Positions 36,296-48,340 of a stretch of 58,235 bases of DNA are shown here, one piece after another. Numbering within the stretch: position 1 is the first letter of the stretch; each line of letters begins with the position of its first letter. A model generated the notes under the pieces. The model was not told the DNA's origin. It made no database searches and saw nothing but the letters and a program-made list of their open reading frames with translations. The DNA is from Dissophora ornata (lineage: Eukaryota; Mortierellomycota; Mortierellomycetes; Mortierellales; Mortierellaceae): positions 1 through 58,235 of the forward strand of contig MU616627.1 in the NCBI GenBank assembly GCA_025201705.1. Direction: 5' to 3'. Made by a program: the position numbers and the translations under genes.

Positions 36296-37972
36296 ATGGC
36301 GGCAAAGAATAGGTCTTTCAGGTCGATGCCATATCCCACAATGGATGGTGGAGAACTAGTTTATGACAAACGCGATTTAATCCACATCATGGAAAACATA
36401 TCAGTCTTTGACATCCCTCTTCTCAGCCGCGAGGTCACCCAACGCCTTTCAAACCATGACCTGGCACAGTGTTGCCTTGTTTCCAAGCAGTGGTTTGAGT
36501 GGTTCATTCCATCCCTCTGGCACACCATCAGCATCCGGCGTTCGATAGCAGCATCCCCAGGCCTAAGACATCAAGCTCATGTTCGGAATATCCTTGATAT
36601 CGGCTTACGCGAAGCCGTCGAGTCGCACCATCATTGGTCATTCCCTGCTCTCCAGTCCATAACGCTCGATTTCGCCACTGATCGTCATTATCCTTTTCTC
36701 TTCATTCAGTCGGGGGGAGCGTATCCCATGGAAATTAAGATACTACGCATGCTGGAGACCTCACCATCCCTGCGAAGCCTGAACATGTGCCTGCCGCTCA
36801 ACGACGTGAATGTTCACAGCCAGTTCCTTCGTACCTTGCAATCACTTCATTATCTTCAAAAAGTCCAGTTAGAATGTAAAGGCTGCGTCAATCCAGTCCA
36901 TATGCAACAAATCATTGAGACCTGTCGCCACTGCGTATCGCTTCGCCTATATTTGGGGGATTGTTGGGGAGATTGCGTGGAAATCGGGGGAAAGGAGAAG
37001 TATGCACTAGCCAAGAGTGGGCTCGAGAAGATGCCGGACACCCAATTCCGAGAACTATTCTTTCGGTCCAGTGCACTCATGCAAGGAACTCATATCTTAG
37101 CGCCTCTATTACAGTGCAGTCCGCTGTTGGAGTCGCTTTATTTGGAAATGTGTCACATAACGAGTCCAAAGCAGCTCTGTGACACTTTTCAGAGCAGAAG
37201 ATATCCACGACTGAAGGTACTACATCTTGGACGTAGCAGCGACTTTGCGGATCTATTGCATTCCATCGGATCTGACGATGACAACGACTATAGCGACATA
37301 GAACGAGTCGGCCTCGAGACTCTGGAGTGACTGCATGGCCTTGGTCAAGATTCCGCCTTGGCGCTTACTCAATACCATGCCAGGACTCTGACGACCTTGG
37401 AATTTTCGGAAGTCGATGTTGAACTCCAGCAGTTCGTATGTCTCGTGAGTGGACTTCCAAGACTACTTTCGTTTCGATTGAAAGAGCTGCGCTCGTCCGA
37501 CACCCCATTCATCGCGGAACTAGATCGAATTTTCGCGAAACCGTGGGCTTGCCGTTGTCTAAGACGTCTACGCCTCTATCCGCGTCTCTGTCGACAGTAT
37601 TAGGAGTCCGGACTGGGAAGGCTCCGTGGCACAGCGATCTAAAAAATATGTGTATTCTCAGATTGGCAAGCTCAAGGACTTGCAAGAACTTGAGATTGGA
37701 GACAAGGTCGATGTCCTTCTTTTGGAAGGCGGCTACCTGGATTTGCTGTCAAACTTGAAGTCTTTGAAAAAATATCGATGGCCTATTCTTACAATTCCCG
37801 AATGGCGAGGCGCGAGGCAGTATGGATGGCGGACACCTGGCCAAGCTTGACTCATTTTTCTATTATGGCGCATTTCAATACCGGTCGATTGGCATTTGAC
37901 GCATTTAGGAAGGCGCTACTCGAAAAAAAGTCATTGATTATTGAGGTTATTAAGAGTGTATCATATCCATGA
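36296..37972 (+). pseudogene. F-box / leucine-rich-repeat protein pseudogene
   Basis: The first 344 codons are intact, with an F-box-like segment (FDIPLLSREVTQRLSNHDLA, then CCLVSKQWFEWFIPSLW) followed by leucine-rich repeats. TGA at 37328-37330 interrupts a frame that carries on directly as LHGLGQDSALALTQYHARTL up to TAG at 37601-37603. Repeat sequence then continues in another frame (KLKDLQELEIGDKVDVLLLE) and, after a further shift near 37800, in a third (EAVWMADTWPSLTHFSIMAH). No splice sites would remove these breaks. F-box proteins recruit substrates to SCF ubiquitin ligases, with the LRRs as receptor surface. A truncated 344-residue product with the F-box and half of the repeats could still be made. 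One nonsense and two frame changes make decay the simplest reading. Confidence 0.75.
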
Positions 37973-38459
37973 AAGAAAGCACATTCATATTGCAGACTTT
38001 TATCACGATACACTGCACAGCTTCTTAAGCCAGGGTTGTTGCTCGTATGGCGAGCGGGTAAAAACTGCCTTCCTCGCCATAAAGGTCTCTTTTATATAGG
38101 ATCTCTTTACGTGGATTTAGTGCATGGGTTGCTAAATACACCTTTCAAAAAAATAAAAATAAAAAGCGAAAAGTTGGTTTGTGATAAGATCTCGACAAGC
38201 AGAGGGTATGCGAGTGAGCATAGACAGCAAAATAGACTAGTAATAGGCGTGGTGCTTTGAGAGGTCGAGCTGGTCTGGGGGAATTCCGGGATCTGAATGC
38301 GGAACTATGCGTCAGCGATGGTCTTCTAGAAACGGTAGGCGGAACGAGGACGGCCTTAAATCTCGACAACCCGGTTGGAAACCGCCCAATATTAAAATCC
38401 TGTTAAGAAAACCGACGATTTCAGCACCAGTGAAGCTTCCTTTACTGCACACACACACA

Positions 38460-38514
<55 letters not shown>

Positions 38515-39232
38515 CATTCACTTCTTCCTCTGATATTCACGGTACGAGACACAACCACACAACCCTAAGCATGATCAGTGCATGGAAAACATAAGCACAC
38601 CCTTATGCGAATGACAGCTCTCCCGCGCATTTGGTCAGCCCTCTGGAGAAATCTGAGGTGAATACCGAGCCACGCTCCTTGGGTCGAACATAGCCTGCAG
38701 CCTGCATGGATCTGTTCCTCCCGTTGCCATGGATTTCTCGCTAATAACAAGAGAAACCATGGGCAGACCTTGGTTCTCGAGAGTTGCTTCGTGCTCTTTC
38801 GAGTTAAATCGTCAGTCACCTTCTAATCGCGTGTGTCTTGTGTGAAGTTGAGAACTGGACATGGCTCCCTGACGCCGTTGGTTGCACCTTCAGAGAGCTT
38901 TGTGAGAGGAGATTATAGTTCCGGAACCAATTATTGGCCGTCGCTGTAGTTGTTGTCGAGCCCCGCTCTTTGGAGAGGATGCAATACGATTAGTTTGTGT
39001 CTTTTCCATAGCTATGACTCTCTCGCCTTTTTTTTTGACCAGAGAGAGCTTGGTGGTAGACCTAGGTGTTGATATATTTACTTTCAGCTTAAATCGCCAC
39101 CTTTCATTTAGTCAAAACTACCCTTTTCTTGCATCGCTGGCTCAGAACCGAATGTATACATTACGTTTTTTTTTACTAATGTTGCTCTTACCCTCTCCCC
39201 TTTGTCCCAACCTGATCAACACTGTGGCCAAG
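37973..39232. other. Intergenic, no gene
   Basis: Holds the CA/CT microsatellite at 38448-38513 and A/T-rich sequence downstream of the pseudogene. No coding feature with family resemblance was seen on either strand. Confidence 0.5.
38448..38513. repeat. CA then CT compound dinucleotide microsatellite
   Basis: About seven CA units run directly into roughly 25 CT units, ending TCTCCCC. It lies in intergenic sequence. Confidence 0.95.
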
Positions 39233-41538
39233 AAAACGAGGTTCAAGAAGGCAACAGACAGTCACTCTGACATCCTTGAGGAGACCCGAAGAAGAAAACC
39301 ATATTCTCGTCAATCGATCCCTGCCAGGTAACGCCGACGTACTTTGTTCCCATTACGCCTTGATCTTTAGTTTTTTCTCCAAACCTTATCATGAATGATC
39401 TTCAAAAAAAATACCTGCGCATCACACGTGATGGTGACATTTGTCTCTCCATGTGGCACGTCCTTGTTAGTCAAAAAAAAAAAGTCTCTCCATGTGGGCG
39501 CATTTTGCGGAGCAGACAGATCCTGGCCAAATCGACAAGCTCTAGACATCCTGCGGCCCCTCTTTCTTGCTTACGCTTGGCGAAAAGGGCAAACGAGCCC
39601 ACAGAAGACTCTGCGCTCTAGGGATTGATGAACGAATGATTATCTGGGCGAAAGTCAAGGAAACGGTGAGTCTTATTGCCACGCAATGCCTGCGCACATG
39701 TTGGAAACCACGCTCCTTTTTTCCACTGACTTGTGCTCTCTCCCATCATATAAAAGGACCATCAGTATGCGATGCGAAGCAAAGCAAGTCATCAGGTTCA
39801 GATGGCAGCTGACGATATCACCGCCGAGATTGCATCTATTTCGGCCATGAAACACAAACTGCTGGAGGAAGGTAACAGCACTTGGACGTATTTTGGTACC
39901 TTCAGTTAGGCTTGTTTAGGATCCTGGATATTCTAACCCTCCACTCCTGCATTGCCTAGACTCAGATGTCACCACCCCCAACAAGAAGCCGCACATGGAC
40001 ACTGCCGCCCCGTCCTCAGAGGACCATCAGCAACAACAGGAGCATCAGCCACCTATCGGTGAAGATAGTGACACAGCATCTACCATCTCTGCTAGTACCT
40101 CCTTTGCTTCCACAACATCATCATTGTCGTCAGGCGGGACAGCATCGGCGGTTTCCACTCGCACCTTTTTCGATCCTACGAAGGATCCTGTGTCATCTGT
40201 ATTTCTAGGAGGTACCGACATTGGTCTAGCATTCTCGCGGTCGCAGTTAGAGTCAGCTCCTCCAAATATCTGTACAAAAACATGCCATTATAACGGGAGT
40301 TGACTGTATACAGTTGCTCCCATTCTTTCTGTAAGGTCAGGAAATGTCGCCATGCTACTCTGCAATGTTATCCACATCATTTGCTGAAATTTTATTAGTT
40401 CTTCATGTCTGCATGTTTGGATATAGGGCAGCCAATTTCATATGGCACACGGGCCACGACTTACCTGGCTTGTCGGATGAATCACATGCTACTGTGCAAG
40501 AGGCGCTGAGTATACGCGTGCGGCAGATGTCCAAAGAGCTAGTGATGCTGTGATGCTCTGTTACGATCTCGATCAAGAAATGGCCACCATGGGCTGGATC
40601 AAATCACGAGCAACGGAGTCGAGGGAGCAGGACGATCTTTTGATCCTTTTTCAACAAGTGTATGTTTCTCTGTAGACAAATAAATACAAGGGATGAATAG
40701 TCCACACAAAGCAACTAATCTATTTTTCGTTTTCTTTTCTCTTGGACAACAATGTAGTTGCAAAAAGCCTCCAACGAAATATGTGTCGGCAGGGCTATAC
40801 AAGAATGAAGACAGCCACGCCCACTCCGCCTCTGATGCTTTGATGACAGGCGTCTTTCCAGGCAACCATCGCCATTTCGAGCTGCACTGGGCGAACCGTA
40901 AATCCAAAGGATCAAGAGGAGGTGACCACCTGGCCAAGGATGATTAACTTTCTTCAAAATGCAAGAGCATTCTCTTGTTTTTTTTTTTTTTTTTTTGGCC
41001 CGCAGGGCGTTTTGCAATGTTCTCTTGTTGTGCAGAGAATGCATTAGTCAGCTGTATCGTAGCAGAATTTTAATTGAATGTCAATCGTTTATTTGTACTC
41101 GAAAAGCAGATATTGCGGATGTGTTGTAAGTACTAATATTTGTATCTTTTATCAAATCCACGCCGCCGCATGCTTGCTGTGACATCTGCGATTGTTTTGA
41201 CACAGTTTGCGTCAAATAGGGCAATAATTGGTGTATTCGCACCATTCTTACCCACTGATAGAATGAGAAGGACTTTCGAACCAAGAATCCTCACTTATTT
41301 AGCGATATTGCCCGAGCTACCTGATCCTGGTATTGACGATGCGGTAATCATCAAAGCTGTCCGGGTATGTGAAAACTTTACAGAGTGTTTCATGGTACCT
41401 CTGTGATGGATTACTGCTTCCCATTCTTAACTGCGATCAGTCACCTACTAGTTGCGGATGAACAACAAGCGCGAGGAAGCTTCCGAGGCTATTGGAAATA
41501 TGGAGAGGACGATTCGTCTGTTGTTCGATAGCTTGTGA
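39233..41538 (+). pseudogene. Broken multi-exon coding locus of unknown function
   Basis: Several coding-like segments can be joined through good splice sites. KVKETDHQYAMR joins over 39666-39756, and KLLEEDSDVTTPNKK over 39872-39959, running into a Ser/Thr-rich frame that stops at 40303. Farther on, LILFQQVCKKPPTKYVS joins over about 40662-40758 and reaches FELHWANRKSKGSRGGDHL before a TAA at 40945. A last pair joins IIKAVR to LRMNNKREEASEAIGNMERT over about 41366-41453 and stops at 41538. Between these, frames change without splice sites (for example near 40545), so one intact protein is not obtained. It could be two adjacent genes or one decayed gene. No domain was recognised with confidence. 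Confidence 0.4.
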
Positions 41539-42696
41539 GTCTTTCGTGATTTATTTGATTTTCGAAGTCAGCATGAATTTGCCATATGTATTTAATGTGT
41601 TTGTGTTCGTGTTATCTATTTGCTTGACATAGGCTTTAGTCACTTCCCAACGAAGTAGATCATAGAATCCACGTAGCTGCAATCCATCAAGCACAACTGG
41701 AATACTTGTTCCCTGCGATGCTGACTGTTTGCGCTACATCCTATTGCCAGCCTTTAGTTTTTTTCCTAGAGTCGAGCATTGAAAAATAAATTTTTTCAAA
41801 ACAGTGGAAGTTCCGCTTGAGTAGATCACATCACGTAAAACGGACAGTTACTACACAAAGGCTTTTCCCAATTAGTTTGTATGATCGTTTCTCAGAGAGA
41901 AGCAATACACACTAGTTTTTCTTCATCTGAAAGCACGCATTGCATTCCTTCAGCATAAAGAGAGGTTTGGGTTTTGGATTTGGATGACCTTGTAGGCTTG
42001 ATGCAAACATCAAGTCTCGCCAGCAATTCAAATCCATGCGCCAGGGGTGTTAGCTGTCAGCGCTACTTGGCATTGCGCTTTGCTCACTCCCGTAGGAGTT
42101 CGCAAAACTAACCGTTCAGCCGACTTGCTTTGAGAAAATGAAAAGCCATAGCAGTGAAATAGAGCTTTGCTCTATTTCACTTGCGCTATTGCTATTTAAG
42201 CTCTTATAAATTTGTACCTGAAATCTTAACAAGTAAACATGGTGTTGGTGAATACCTTCACCGCGAAGGGCGACATAATTCGTAGGTGTCTACAGAGGAT
42301 TTCGGCTTTGTTTTCGTCGCGCTATTGAACCAGAGGGACATGTTGCAATTGCGAAAAAAGAGGCATTTTGAAGCACGAATTGGAGGTGTTGTTAAGATCT
42401 GAATACAAGGCGAGTGCTACTCCGAGGATGAACAAGAAATGTATGTATTACCGCGCAGAGCCGGTGCTGAACGTGCACCGCGGATTGACGCCGAAGTCCA
42501 TGAACTGATAGCATCTACAAGCGGCAGCTGGAATCAAACCTAGCCTTAGAAGTGGCAGGTCCACCATTACTGCTCGAATTGTCAATTAAGAAAAAGGTAG
42601 AACAAATAGTATCAAACAAATATCCATCCTCCGAGGGAAGTTTTCTTGAGGAATCGTGGATCTTGTCTTTCTTTTAATTCTATATGTCGAGTTCAA
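41539..42696. other. Intergenic, no gene
   Basis: A/T-rich sequence without supportable frames, downstream of the exportin gene. It contains the perfect hairpin at 42153-42181. Confidence 0.5.
42153..42181. repeat. Perfect 13-bp hairpin with TTT loop
   Basis: AGTGAAATAGAGC (42153-42165) and its exact complement (42169-42181) are separated by TTT. The pairing extends outward imperfectly (ATAGC with GCTAT across a 3-base bulge). It lies ~500 bases past the stop of the minus-strand exportin gene. It could be a transcript-end hairpin, a mini-element or a small structured RNA; nothing decides between these. Confidence 0.85.
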
Positions 42697-45600
42697 CTAT
42701 GATAGGTTTCGAGCATATACTTGCGCATCGTTCACAAATTGATAAAGCCCCTCCCTATACATGCTTCCATCTCCAACTTGGAGCAAGTCCTCCCACAGCG
42801 CATTTTTAGCCGAGTCTGAAAACTGCTGCGGTGGTATTGGCGTCGTGGAGGCGGCTGCAGTTGTGGTGGATGCAACCAACAATACCTGCGCTGACTCGAG
42901 CTCAGCCACAAACCTCATCAAATCGCCCTTCCAAACACTCAAAAAACGCTCATCCTTACTACTGCCCGTCTCTCCCTTGACCATCTGATGTATAAGCCCT
43001 GCCATATCTTCCAGTAACAGATCTTGTTGATGGCTCAACGCCAGTCGCAGCAGGATTTGGAGAAACTCAAACCGATATGTGTTTTGAAACTCAGGTCGAG
43101 TAAATAAGTGACAAAGATTGTGTTGGTTCAAGGATATGAGGATGTCGATTGACTGACGCACCATGTCCGGTTCTGGACGATGCAGTCCTCTTGCAAGGTA
43201 TTCCATGCAGCGCTGGAGCATCTGTGCCCTCTGGCTGGCGTTTGCATCTTCAACGAGAGAAGTGCTATGAGTTGCGGCGAAAAAAAATCGACAGTGGTGC
43301 GTGAGTAGTGACTGAATCGTTGTGAAGAACAGCGACATCAGGTCATATACTCCGTTATCCAACCCATCTCCCTGACTGTCCCTTTGTTCTTGCTGCTGTT
43401 GTTGAGTTCCCAATGTCACTCCAGAAGTTCCTCCTCCTGATATCGGTCGCTGCAGATTTTGGACCCCTAACAACTTGGGCCCCAGCTGCGAAAACAAGAA
43501 CTGAGTAAAATCTCCCAGAGACGATGCAATCTCCTTGACTGGGAGCTCCAAAATCGTCTTTAAAATCGACACGGATACATGCACCCTCTGCAAGGTTTTC
43601 CGCTGAATAAGAACAAAAGACTGTTGATGGAGTGTTGAGTGTTGCCCCGCGTGGCCATTTTGTAGATGTGGAGAAAGGGCTGCTTCGAGCAATGAAGGGT
43701 TCGTCAGACGATCCATAAGTACACGAGCAATCTCCATGCAGTGACCTGATCCGACTTGTCGATAGAAGGACTTGACCAGCGCTTTGAAGAATAAGAGAAT
43801 ATCCATAGATATATCTGAAAGTAAAAAGACAAACGGTTACAATGGAGAATATGAAGCGGCAAAGAAAATTGACGCTGGTTGATGATAGACCGCGAAAAGA
43901 AACATACCATGATCCTCTAGATAGACTTCAAAATACTCTTGAACGAGAGGAAGCGCAGTCTTCAGGCTCTCGTATACCATTGCCCTCGATGCCATAGAAG
44001 CTTCACTTACAGAGCTGATCAACGTCCGTAGAATAGCTAGGCACCTGTGTACGCGAAATTTGACTGCAGGAAAGTGAAGACGGTTAGATGATGCCTTGTC
44101 AGCAATGAATGGTGCTTCTTTTTTCGCGTCTGCTGTTCACTTGAACTCACTCTCGCTACTGGATAAGTATGGTCCAGGGTTTGATCGCGAGGCTTGCAAG
44201 ATGCTCTGCAGCGGGTAAATAATTGGTGCCACCAAACTCCCATAGGCCTAGTGAATATCGACAGTAACCCTTGTGTTAATGAGTATACTTGCAGCGATTG
44301 TGTAAATATTTTGGCGGTAACAACTGTTTACCTGGAGTGCGGCGGCTTGCAGTCCGTGGCCCGCCTTTGGATCCAGCGTGATACCATTACTCAACGCCAA
44401 GTAGGCCAGGATAACCAGCTCATCATCTGGCGTAATTCCCTTCCGCTCCTCATCCTCTCCGGCGCCGCCACCGTCTCTTGATACATTAGATGGCAACAGA
44501 TCTATGCCCATGAATGTAGTTTGCGTCATTGCTATCTGACTCAAGCATGAAGCCATCTCATGCGTCGACTCAAGCTCCCAAAACAAAAACTCGCCACTCG
44601 AGAGGAGTTCCGTTGGTATCCTGACCTGGACTGTAAGCATGTCCAAGGTCTTAATGGACGTCAGGAGGAGCTTTCGATCCACAGCGGTACACGAAGAAGA
44701 GACTGGCCCTAAGAATGTGCCGGGAATGGGTGATGTAGACGGTTGAGACAGAAGAGGACCCATTGACGACATCGGTAACAACCTCTGGAAAAGGGAGGTG
44801 GATATCTGGGCGATCTCCTGGTATATTTCTTTCGCAATTGGAGCTCTTGCTTGAACGTTGTTGTTCAACTCAGGAGTGGTCTCGACGTTCCACAGCTGGT
44901 GTACCCAAGGAATGAGAGGTGACAGGCAGTTAAACAACGCCAGCGTTCTAAAACAATAAGAATATACAATTAGTAACACATCATTGATCTGGGTAGAAAC
45001 GCATGACTGGGAGCAGGATGGGCTTGTTACATTGTGCCTGTCAGATCCACTTCGTCCTTCCCTGGGCTTGTTGCTTCATTGGTGGTCGCGAGATAATAGT
45101 CGATCGAGAGTTTGGTCATTCTAGTGAGGTGAATAATGAGATTGGAGGTGTACTCGCGGCGGTCCTCGAAGTTTTGCTGAAAGTTATACGCGACTCTCGA
45201 CAATATCCCTAGGGTGACAGGTAACTATGTGTTTACGTGGCATGAAATGCATTCAGCCTTAGAAAACAATCATCCCACATTCTCGGAATCATGCGTTGTA
45301 GAGATATATGACACATGGTTCGACAGGGAACTTACGGTCTTGCAATCGTCGATTTTTCGTCTCGAGTAAAGCTCCAATTGCTGGTTGAGTAGCGGATTCT
45401 ACATCCAGAATAGAGCCAGCGCAATTGAAAAGGATCAATAAATTGCCAACAAAGTCGACTTCAAGTACATATGAACAGCGGACGAAAATGCTTTGCGACA
45501 TTACCAGCATCTCAATGACCTCTTCTGTGAAGACTTCAGCTACAAGGCCTACAAAGCTCTCAACTAGGTCCGTCAAATCCTCCAGATCTTCTTCATCTTC

Positions 45601-47802
45601 AACCTCAAATGTCGAAAACGCGTCCTCAGATCGCGTTGCTCCTTTCATTTTATAAAACTTTTCTACCAAAGCTGACATAAAGTACAACAGTGGCGCCTGC
45701 ATTCGCCGAAGCGGATCTTGCGATGGTATAGGACGGGTGGTATTAGCTGCTGTCTGAACAATTGCGTCCAGCAGCGCTTTCCAGACATCTATACAGACTT
45801 TTAAATAATCCACAGAGACCTGCATGCAGCGGAAACACGTGGTTAGAATATCAGTAACAAACTTTCCCAGCATTCCATACATGTTAGCTCGATCCACGAT
45901 CCCCCTACCTTTTCCAAGGTGAATCTAGCAAAGGACATAAGAAAATCAGGCTTGGAAAGGCCCAGGGCCTTTTCAGCTCGTTCAAGCTTGTCCAGCGTGC
46001 AGAATAACGAGACAAAATGCATAAACATTTGCAAGTAGCTATGAACAAGGAATGCATATCAGTAGAGTGTTCGAAAAACGTGTTGGCCACAAGCAAGATG
46101 GATAGTTCTTGTCCGTTTGCCTACCTTTCGTCAATGTCGTCAATACCATCCTTGACTTCGTTAAAGTATCGAATGAGATCAGCCATGACACGCACTGCAC
46201 CCGTCATGGCATCCTGATTGGTTGCCAGAAACCCTGGCCGTGCTACTACACCATTCAAGCAGCTTAGTGCCAACATCCCAAGATCCACAGTCTTGTTTTG
46301 ATGCAAGGTGGCAAACTTCAAGACAATTGAGATCGAGGGAGAGAATGACGCCTGGCGCGGATCAAGGCCAGGACATGCCAATAGTGTCGTGAGCGCTTGA
46401 AGCGCTAGCATACATGTTTTTCGCGAATGCGAATCCATTCGGTTGCCGCTGATAAATGAGCTCTCAATTGAGTTACGTCTACTGTCCATCATGACCGCCG
46501 CATTAATGGAACTCCTCCTCATTGCCATCTGCCCGAGATCGCTGATCGAGCCCATCCTCTGTCGGGCCTGAAGTAACGACAGCCCCGACCCTGCTGGCGA
46601 CTGCATCAAGTTCACATGAGATCCAGAGTCATTGCTTTGAGTACTAGAGAGATTGGAAGGCGCTCCAAGAAACTGACCAAGAGTCTTGCGCAGCATTGTG
46701 GTAGGCGACTTTCCGTACGAATAAGACGAGCCTTGATCGCCTTGGACCCCCTGTCGCTGCCCGCTGTCCTGGGAAAATGTAGATTGAGTTATTGTTGCGT
46801 AGGAGCTGGCCATCGATCCAGGAACAGCTCTGGATGCCGAGAACGAACTTTGGAAAGAGCCATTCATGGGTGATGAAAGGTAGGGTTGCGCTGTTGTACT
46901 CGGCCGTCGTCCAACGTTGGATGTACCCCAGATTGAATGCTCAACAGGTGAAGGCGCCGGCGCCTCGGTCGAGAGTGGTGTGACCAACATCTTGTTGTAG
47001 CATGCGTCCAGATGCTGGACGATGAGGTTCAGGAGATCTGGAATTTGAACTTTAAAGGTCTCCCACAGATACCACTTTTGCTTCGAGAGGGTGATGTGAA
47101 CTCGATGCGACTTGCCAGATCCCGGCGCGGGATACATGCCCACAAACTCCTGAACTATTGCCTCAAGCAGGGTCCATCCCAGGAGCGCGTGGCTCCTATT
47201 CTTGCTCTGCAGAAGCCTGTGGATCTCTGGAAATAGGTCCTGGAATCGGTCCGGCCAGTCTAACAGTGCAATATCTGTTATGAGCTGCACCACTTTGTTT
47301 AGGACAAAGGACGAAAATCGTGAAGATATTGATGCTGTCCCTGATGAGGCTACGCCAGGTGTTGTTGATCCCGAAGATCCTGATCCGGAGTCTGATCCAG
47401 ACCCGAAGTGCTGTTGCAGAAAGAGGATCAAAAAGGACCGATTGGCGTGCTGGAGCTCAGGGTCAAGGCTGGACCATTCTGCCTGGATCCTCTTTTGGTA
47501 CTGAGATGCAGCAAACCAAGCCAGGTAGTCCGATTGAGCATTCGTTAGCATGTATCTGCAGTCATCGAGGGTCAGTTGTTGTGCGTCCAGTTGTGCCTCT
47601 AATGAACGATATGCAGGCAAGAGATAGCGCCAGAATCAGTCGACGTCGCGCTTTGGCGCTACTACGGTTCTATTTCTCATTTTTTTATTCATTGGCTGTG
47701 CCATGGGATTGCATGGTTAGGAGGATTACCGATGGTCCGCTTTCGCTCTGTGGAGGTACTTGGCCCGAAAAACTCGGCTAGTAGTTGCTCGAGTGCGTCC
47801 AT
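42697..47802 (-). CDS. XPO6: Exportin-6-like nuclear export receptor
   Basis: Nine exons, 47802-47730, 47598-46125, 46038-45909, 45819-45336, 45208-45031, 44947-44332, 44247-44151, 44063-43908 and 43814-42697, give 1441 residues with every junction in phase. The N-terminus reads MDALEQLLAEFFGPSTSTER, KRTIEAQ, as in the opening helix pair of exportin-6, then DYLAWFAASQYQKRIQAEW and a helical HEAT-type body (IALLDWPDRFQDLFPEI). Exportin-6 is the RanGTP-dependent receptor that removes actin-profilin from the nucleus. The protein is longer than the animal one (about 1125), mainly because of a Ser/Gln-rich insert around residues 215-400 in exon 2 and a second loop with glutamines near the end. The C-terminal part (VKSFYRQVGSGHCMEIARVL) again fits. 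Assignment rests on the N-terminal pattern and the helical repeats; another importin-beta family member is the alternative. Confidence 0.82.
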
Positions 47803-48340
47803 AGTGGAGAAGCAGCAAAGGCCACAAAACGAACCGGTTAGCGGGAGAGAGAGTGTGTGTGAGAGAGAGAGGGAAAAGAGGAGGCGTAGAAGGAGAGGGG
47901 CAATGAAATGGAGAATTCAATGGCGAATGCTGCAAGGAACAATAATGAGAACTTGCGCCGCAGGTTTGGTTGCACAACAAACGTAGACTGCACCTGACCT
48001 CAAGTGCTTCTCGAGTACTCGTGCTTCTCCTGAGGATGGGTGGGAGTGGAAGGAAGGACGAGCGAGGAGAAGGTGTGTGGAGACAACGACGACCCGGCAC
48101 TGCAAATGTGTATAAAAAAAGAAACAAACACAAAAAAGAGCGCGTATCACCGTCCTCGTAAAGAGCCGCCTTGCAGCCCTTGCAAACCTTGCAGGCACAA
48201 ACAGCTCTCCACTCTCTACTCTCCACTCTCCACGCACTACCGGGCGTGGCACGATTCCCTGGGCGCATTCTTGTTGGTCCCAGACATGTGATTTTCTGTT
48301 ACATTTACATAGAAATATCTCTTCCTACTCCTGCACCTAC
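47803..48340. other. Intergenic region between exportin and aminopeptidase genes
   Basis: Both neighbours are on the minus strand, so this holds the exportin promoter and the aminopeptidase 3' end. GT/GA dinucleotide runs lie at 47851-47874. The stretch near 48200-48235 has a short CTCTCCACTCTC-type tandem. No gene is seen. Confidence 0.5.

Noticed and set aside
36296..37972. Possible introns removing the stop codons of the F-box/LRR gene
   Set aside because: Leucine-repeat sequence continues directly across the TGA without missing residues, and no donor-acceptor pair fits.
45819..45908. Reading through between exons 3 and 4 of the exportin gene
   Set aside because: The retained 89-base stretch shifts frame and brings stops; splicing at GTAGGG and TGCATGCAG keeps the frame.
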